Source: Halosolutus halophilus (lineage in GTDB: Archaea; Halobacteriota; Halobacteria; Halobacteriales; Natrialbaceae). From it: a stretch of DNA of 64,000 nt. Position numbers and translations under genes: made by a program. The notes under the pieces were generated by a model that worked only from the letters and a program-made list of their open reading frames with translations, made no database searches and was not told the origin of the DNA. Where the stretch lies: positions 3,968,001 through 4,032,000 of the forward strand of contig NZ_CP094974.1 in NCBI RefSeq assembly GCF_022869805.1. Direction: 5' to 3'. Positions 60,675 to 64,000 of this stretch are shown one piece after another (positions within the stretch are counted from its first letter, which is position 1; every line of letters begins with the position of its first letter).

Positions 60675-60973
60675 AAGATATTCTCGCCCGCGAAGAGATA
60701 GTCGAGGCGGTGGCGCGTCGGAAGCTGGCGAACGTCCACTCGGATGGCGATGATCCCGACGTCGAGGAATACAAGCGGATCCAGGAGGCGAAAGAGCAGA
60801 TGCTCGATATCGAGCTTGAGCGGCTGTAGGTCGACGGTGACCGTGTTAGTTACGATCGGTTCCGCGTCCTGTAGCACGAGACACTGGAGGCTGTTGAGCA
60901 AGATGTCTTCGACCTCTGTGTCGAGAAGTACAAGCGCATCTAGTCGGTCAAGGATCAGTGGTCCGAACGGTAA
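60656..60973 (+). pseudogene. Small gene downstream of the helicase with three in-frame TAG codons
   Basis: A GTG at 60656, overlapping the helicase 3' end, opens a 57-codon frame (ANNRLEDILAREEIVEAVAR, RKLANVHSDGDDPDVEEYKR, IQEAKEQMLDIELERL). It meets TAG at 60827, continues with VDGDRVSYDRFRVL to TAG at 60872, then HETLEAVEQDVFDLCVEKYK RI to TAG at 60941, and ends SVKDQWSER TAA at 60971. All segments read like one helical protein of about 105 residues. Each TAG is one C-to-T change from CAG. Either only the first 57 residues are made or the gene is decayed. Confidence 0.5.
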
Positions 60974-60997
60974 CCGAGAGGCTATTTTTCTCGCCAG

Positions 60998-61008
60998 ACT
61001 TATATCAA
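60998..61008 (+). promoter_or_regulatory. TATA box of the DUF3800 gene
   Basis: ACTTATATCAA lies 27-37 bases upstream of the ATG at 61035, giving a leaderless transcript separate from the helicase operon. Confidence 0.6.
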
Positions 61009-61034
61009 ACCGATGCGATTATTCGCTCGGCTAA

Positions 61035-61691
61035 ATGCAGGGATTCGGCGACGTGTCTGGCCATTTTCGAAGTCTGATTAACGGCCATTGCGATGTTGTC
61101 GTCGTTGCGGTTGTCTTCGGCGATATTATCCAGGCAGGGCAATGTCCAAAACAGACTGTCCGTAACGTTTCGGACGTTGAGGAAGCGAAATGGTCAGATC
61201 TCACCGAGATCCAGAAGCGGCGGTTCATCGACTGTCTCGCAGAGAACGACGATACTGAACTCGGGTACGCCAAGTTCACTCGTGAGCAGCTCCAAACATT
61301 AACCGATCAGTATCTCCTGTATCAGGACGTCAGTTTTCCACCCGATTGGGACCTCGCTCTCACTGGGTACGCCTATGGCGAGCTGCTTTTTGAGCAGAGA
61401 GCTCGCGATGCACGTCGTGTGATTTTCGAATTTGATCACGTCGCCTCACAATCGGACTCAGCAGACATCGCTAGCCACATCGAAGAATTCGTTCCCAATT
61501 CGGATCCGAAATACAATAGTTCGCACAGCAGTTCTGGAATCCAAGCTGCCGACTGTTTTGCCGGGGCGGTAGCAGAAGATCACAAACGCGATACGAATTG
61601 GATAGACGCAATCGATAACGACCGTATCACCTCCTGTAGCGAGACATCTCTTGTCAAGTTAGAGAACGATCTCGATAACTACGACCGGTGA
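61035..61691 (+). CDS. DUF3800 family protein (RNase-H-fold)
   Basis: 218 residues. N-terminal strand with FGDVSGHF corresponds to the first catalytic Asp and the (D/E)SG element of DUF3800, here DVSG. The C-terminal SSGIQAADCFAGAVAEDHKR matches the family QxADxxAG helix with its Asp. The fold is RNase-H-like, so nuclease activity is predicted; members occur in defence and mobile contexts. The altered N-terminal motif (V for E) may reduce or change catalysis. Confidence 0.78.
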   Translation: MQGFGDVSGHFRSLINGHCDVVVVAVVFGDIIQAGQCPKQTVRNVSDVEEAKWSDLTEIQKRRFIDCLAENDDTELGYAKFTREQLQTLTDQYLLYQDVSFPPDWDLALTGYAYGELLFEQRARDARRVIFEFDHVASQSDSADIASHIEEFVPNSDPKYNSSHSSSGIQAADCFAGAVAEDHKRDTNWIDAIDNDRITSCSETSLVKLENDLDNYDR

Positions 61692-61822
61692 TGCCTCTCA
61701 GAGAAGTTAGTGCCGGACCGTGGTCGGCCTCCCACCCGCTGGCCTGCTGGATCGCCGAACCTTCAATCCAGACCCGAGGACCCAGCAGACGAGGTGCTTT
61801 TAGCACCTCTGCGAGGTCATCG
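61670..61822 (-). pseudogene. Remnant of an unidentified leftward gene
   Basis: A minus-strand frame without a start reads EVDDLAEVLKAPRLLGPRVW, IEGSAIQQASGWEADHGPAL and TSLRGITGRS, running into the DUF3800 3' end antisense. The composition is convincingly protein-like but a stop codon directly precedes it, so the N-terminal part is missing. I do not recognise the family. Confidence 0.4.
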
Positions 61823-62034
61823 ACCTCTCACGGCTTTATCGGTAGTAGTAGCTACTAGCCAGACCCTGATAAATATGATGGTATGATTGAAAGTGTACCA
61901 GTTTGAGATTCGGAGAGTCTTGTATACCCGTATCTGAAGCGTTCATACTGGGGATTACACTTTCAGAGAAAATAGACGTGACAGTAATTCTCGTTCGCGT
62001 TACTCGTGATTCGTGTGCTTGCCTGTCCCATGGA
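61823..62034. other. AT-rich gap without a gene
   Basis: About 210 bases of lower-GC DNA with a small GTAGTAGTAGCTACTA inverted repeat near 61,842-61,857. Open frames here are short and lack coding bias. No promoter or RNA gene can be assigned. Confidence 0.4.
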
Positions 62035-62298
62035 TTAATCGAATTCAGCGCGAAGTTCCTTGATCTCTGACTCGAGTTCCTCAATCCGGAATTCCTGTGC
62101 GAGGCAGACCGAGATAAGGAACGGTTCCATCACCGTCATCTCGTTCTGGATCCCAGCCGCGTCGGCAAAGCCGCGCCCGTGATCGAACAACTGGTCGAAC
62201 TCCTCCTGGAACTCCTGCCGAAGCGCGCGGCGGAACGGCTGCCAGTCCTCTTCGAGGCGACGCAACCGATCGCGATAGGTTGGGTTCGTGCGTCCCAT
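62035..62298 (-). CDS. Conserved small helical protein (DUF8156-like)
   Basis: 87 residues beginning MGRTNPTYRDRLRRLEEDWQ; all helical with a C-terminal coiled coil (EFRIEELESEIKELRAEFD). I recall the MGRTNPTYRD... family as a haloarchaeal protein (DUF8156) found beside RecA-like genes. Its ATG overlaps the stop of the RecA-like gene (TGATG), so they work together. Confidence 0.75.
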   Translation of the reverse strand: MGRTNPTYRDRLRRLEEDWQPFRRALRQEFQEEFDQLFDHGRGFADAAGIQNEMTVMEPFLISVCLAQEFRIEELESEIKELRAEFD

Positions 62299-62993
62299 CA
62301 GGCCACCTCACTGATCGAACCCGCAGTGATCGCCGTCGGATAGACAGCCTCCCGCTGCTCGAGGACGGTCGCCCAGAACGCGAGCGTCGTCTGGACCCAC
62401 CCGTCCCCCAACGAGTAGACTAGCGTCTCGAAGTTCTCACCGCTGAACCGCGGCCCCTCCGACGTCTCCTCGCACTCGAGGCGATCCGTAGCACACGAGG
62501 CGACCGGCTCGGCAAACGCGTCGTCGTCCGTTCGCGAGACCAACACCGGACAGTCGTACCGTCGAGCCGCACCTGCCAAGCGCGCGAGCGCGTGGACAAG
62601 CATCTCGTGCCCCTCGCACTCCTGGAGGTCGTCGTCGCGATAGAACGCGTCGATCGCTGGCACGATGACCAGGCCGACGTCGTCCTCGTCGACGCCGGGC
62701 GCTGCGAACCTCTCGTCACCTAGCAACCGCTCGCAGAGCGTGTAGTGCTGGTAAGCGGTGAATGCCCGCGCCACTTGGATCCGATCGAGGATGCGCTGAC
62801 TGGGCGAGATCCTGACGAGCGGCTCGGTCTGGGCGTAGCCGTGTGTGTCGATCCACCAGGCCGTGGATCGCTCCATCAGCACGTGATCGACGACGAGCGC
62901 GTGCAGCGGGCCCGGCGCAGTCGACTCGAGGAGTGTCACTTCGGGGTCGAGAGACGGAAGCTCGGGAACGGCGTGTTCAGCGTGTGCGGCCAT
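62298..62993 (-). CDS. RecA/KaiC-like protein without Walker A
   Basis: 231 residues starting MAAHAEHAVPELPSLDPEVT. The order of strands and helices (HALVVDHVL, WIDTHGYAQT, RILDRIQVARAFTAYQHYT, VGLVIVPAIDAFYRDDD, CPVLVSRTD) follows a RecA-like core: a Walker-B-like VIVPAIDAF strand and a switch strand are present, but no GxxxxGKT loop is visible at the start. Such proteins are common in haloarchaeal plasmids and near integrases. Probably a non-hydrolysing DNA-binding paralogue. Confidence 0.72.
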   Translation of the reverse strand: MAAHAEHAVPELPSLDPEVTLLESTAPGPLHALVVDHVLMERSTAWWIDTHGYAQTEPLVRISPSQRILDRIQVARAFTAYQHYTLCERLLGDERFAAPGVDEDDVGLVIVPAIDAFYRDDDLQECEGHEMLVHALARLAGAARRYDCPVLVSRTDDDAFAEPVASCATDRLECEETSEGPRFSGENFETLVYSLGDGWVQTTLAFWATVLEQREAVYPTAITAGSISEVA

Positions 62994-63043
62994 ACTGCTC
63001 AGATGGATGGCTTGTCAGTTAACCATCACCGAGTGGTTTCCGT

Positions 63044-63060
63044 TTCTTCCGATACTTTTT
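63044..63060 (+). promoter_or_regulatory. TATA-like region for the 61-residue gene
   Basis: GATACTTTTTATCGAAA lies about 27-43 bases before the ATG at 63087, between two divergent genes. Confidence 0.5.
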
Positions 63061-63086
63061 ATCGAAAGCCGCGGCCAACGCCGGTG

Positions 63087-63272
63087 ATGCTCTCCGTTCG
63101 ACAGGAAGATCTTCTGATTGCGATCGCACTCGCAGAGTTCAGCTACGAAACCGAGGACGTCGATCCCAAACTTGCCGATCACGCGTGGCAGTTGGCCGCC
63201 GATCGACTCGTTTCGTGGGACGTCACGCCGAGAGAGGCTGTCGACAACTTGGAGATCGGTGAGAGATCATAA
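63087..63272 (+). CDS. Conserved small haloarchaeal protein, 61 residues
   Basis: MLSVRQEDLLIAIALAEFSY, then ETEDVDPKLADHAWQLAADR LVSWDVTPREAVDNLEIGERS: fully helical acidic protein, divergent from the RecA-like gene, with a TATA box at the right distance. The longer frame reaching 62745 is antisense to the RecA-like gene and not coding. Function unknown. Confidence 0.7.
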   Translation: MLSVRQEDLLIAIALAEFSYETEDVDPKLADHAWQLAADRLVSWDVTPREAVDNLEIGERS

Positions 63273-63303
63273 AATTTCTGGAGTTAAGTATATAATTTAG
63301 ATG

Positions 63304-63834
63304 TTAGTTATAATAATCCAGTAATTTCTGAGCTGTTTCTAAGCAAAATTCAGCATCAGATATTGCCCTGTCCGCGTCTTCCGCTTCCATAAATGAATGA
63401 GACGGAACATTCGCTTTAGGGTACCCGTATTTAGCAACCTCGTAGTAAGGTTTCCAAACTTTTGTTAAAAATATAACTCTCTTAACATCTTCTGTTATGT
63501 CTAATTCATCAGGCAATTCATTTAGAAGGCCTATAGCCCGGTCGTCATCTAACTCAATAGCATGTGTTCCTGGAGGATCCTTATCTTCGAGTTTGAATAT
63601 TGCTTTTGCAGATTGTTCTATACAAAACTGAGAATCAATCACAACATCTGCTATTTGAAATTTCTTTCCGGCTTCAATAAACCCTCTGGCCAAGACCTTA
63701 AGTGCAACAGAGGTATCGTCTTCAATCTCATCTTCAATCTCTTCTCTTTCTATCACCCATATTTCTTTACAATAATCGAGTTTGTTTTCAGCTTTCGAAA
63801 TTTGCCTTCGTGCGTATTTGATATTCGGGTCCAT
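63304..63834 (-). CDS. HEPN-domain protein, AT-rich
   Basis: 176-residue helical protein. The central part FCIEQSAKAIFKLEDKDPPG then THAIELDDDRAIGLL matches the HEPN pattern (QxxEkalKAl, then H), and the end KPYYEVAKYGY...DADRAISDAEFCLETAQKLL matches helices 3 and 4. The Rx4-6H catalytic motif of RNase HEPNs is not obvious. GC content is far below all neighbours, a sign of recent transfer. No MNT nucleotidyltransferase partner is visible before the window ends. Confidence 0.8.
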   Translation of the reverse strand: MDPNIKYARRQISKAENKLDYCKEIWVIEREEIEDEIEDDTSVALKVLARGFIEAGKKFQIADVVIDSQFCIEQSAKAIFKLEDKDPPGTHAIELDDDRAIGLLNELPDELDITEDVKRVIFLTKVWKPYYEVAKYGYPKANVPSHSFMEAEDADRAISDAEFCLETAQKLLDYYN

Positions 63835-64000
63835 ATGGCTATTACGGAAAAGAAACGGAAAAATATTCGGTGTAGGTCGGCAATATCTTGGAATATTGTG
63901 ATAAAATAAATTTAGAAGGAAAGGTAAGATGGCTATTTTATTGTGTGATACAGTCTAAGTCGATAACTTCCAGAAACGCAGTTCGAGATACATCGCTTGA
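63835..64000. other. AT-rich window end
   Basis: 166 bases of low-GC DNA upstream of the HEPN gene. It should hold that gene's promoter on the minus strand (AT-rich ATAAATTTAG region about 63,903-63,915). No open frame with recognisable content. Confidence 0.35.

Noticed and set aside
60656-60973. Pyrrolysine or general TAG recoding
   Set aside because: Several unrelated genes here use TAG as a normal stop (for example at 1464-1466, 6709-6711 and 60672-60674), and no Pyl machinery is visible; gene decay is simpler.
61700-61830. Possible tRNA or second att copy after the DUF3800 gene
   Set aside because: GAGGTGCTTTTAGCACCTC forms a hairpin, but no cloverleaf or match to the tRNA-Lys 3' end is present; the minus strand reads as a protein remnant.

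Overview
This is haloarchaeal chromosomal DNA. Most proteins are strongly acidic, the first 38 kb is very GC-rich, and many genes are leaderless with a TATA-like box about 27 bases before the start codon. Marker genes are archaeal: the SUI1/eIF1 factor, a NOG1-type GTPase, an Orc1/Cdc6 protein, and the F420 and methanopterin enzymes CofE and Mer. I cannot name the genus with confidence; the Natrialbales (Natrinema/Haloterrigena-like) would fit.

Region 1 (1-38,100) is ordinary core genome. It holds pdxT, a DUF151 nuclease-like gene and hisE; a first cell-surface maturation cluster (DUF4129, DUF58, polytopic membrane protein, MoxR ATPase); a copper-type Cys-rich four-helix protein; NOG1 and EngB GTPases; a DUF389 membrane protein; a D-2-hydroxyacid dehydrogenase; a NUDIX-eIF2B fusion; a YfcE-like phosphoesterase; hydantoinase hyuA-hyuB; cofE-mer; a cold-shock protein; a second MoxR-DUF58-transglutaminase cluster; SUI1; rhodanese; NUDIX; a cation/proton antiporter; rimI; an SNF-type sodium symporter; and a ferritin-like DUF892 protein. 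A small patch at 36.55-36.88 kb holds decayed gene pieces.

Region 2 (about 38,200-64,000) is accessory DNA inserted next to tRNA-Lys(TTT). The 3' part of the tRNA is repeated 136 bases downstream, and a tyrosine recombinase gene follows. Then comes a leftward chain of ten small overlapping genes, two divergent ribbon-helix-helix regulators around palindromic sites, an Orc1/Cdc6 gene, an IS6-like relic with a VOC gene, and a truncated second leftward operon. These look like a mosaic provirus or integrated plasmid. No capsid, portal or terminase gene is recognisable.

The most notable cargo is a lower-GC defence-type operon (50,106-60,674): a 48-aa RHH-like protein, a DUF499 ATPase, a 205-aa protein, a DUF1156 adenine methyltransferase with Zn ribbons, and a 1212-aa protein joining a phospholipase-D-like nuclease domain to an SNF2 helicase. 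A decayed reading frame with three in-frame TAG codons follows, then a DUF3800 gene with its own promoter. The window ends with a RecA-like/87-aa gene pair and an AT-rich HEPN-type gene. In the defence operon the methyltransferase would mark self DNA, the DUF499 ATPase and helicase would sense or translocate on DNA, and the PLD domain would cleave unmodified DNA. That working model is inferred from domain content.
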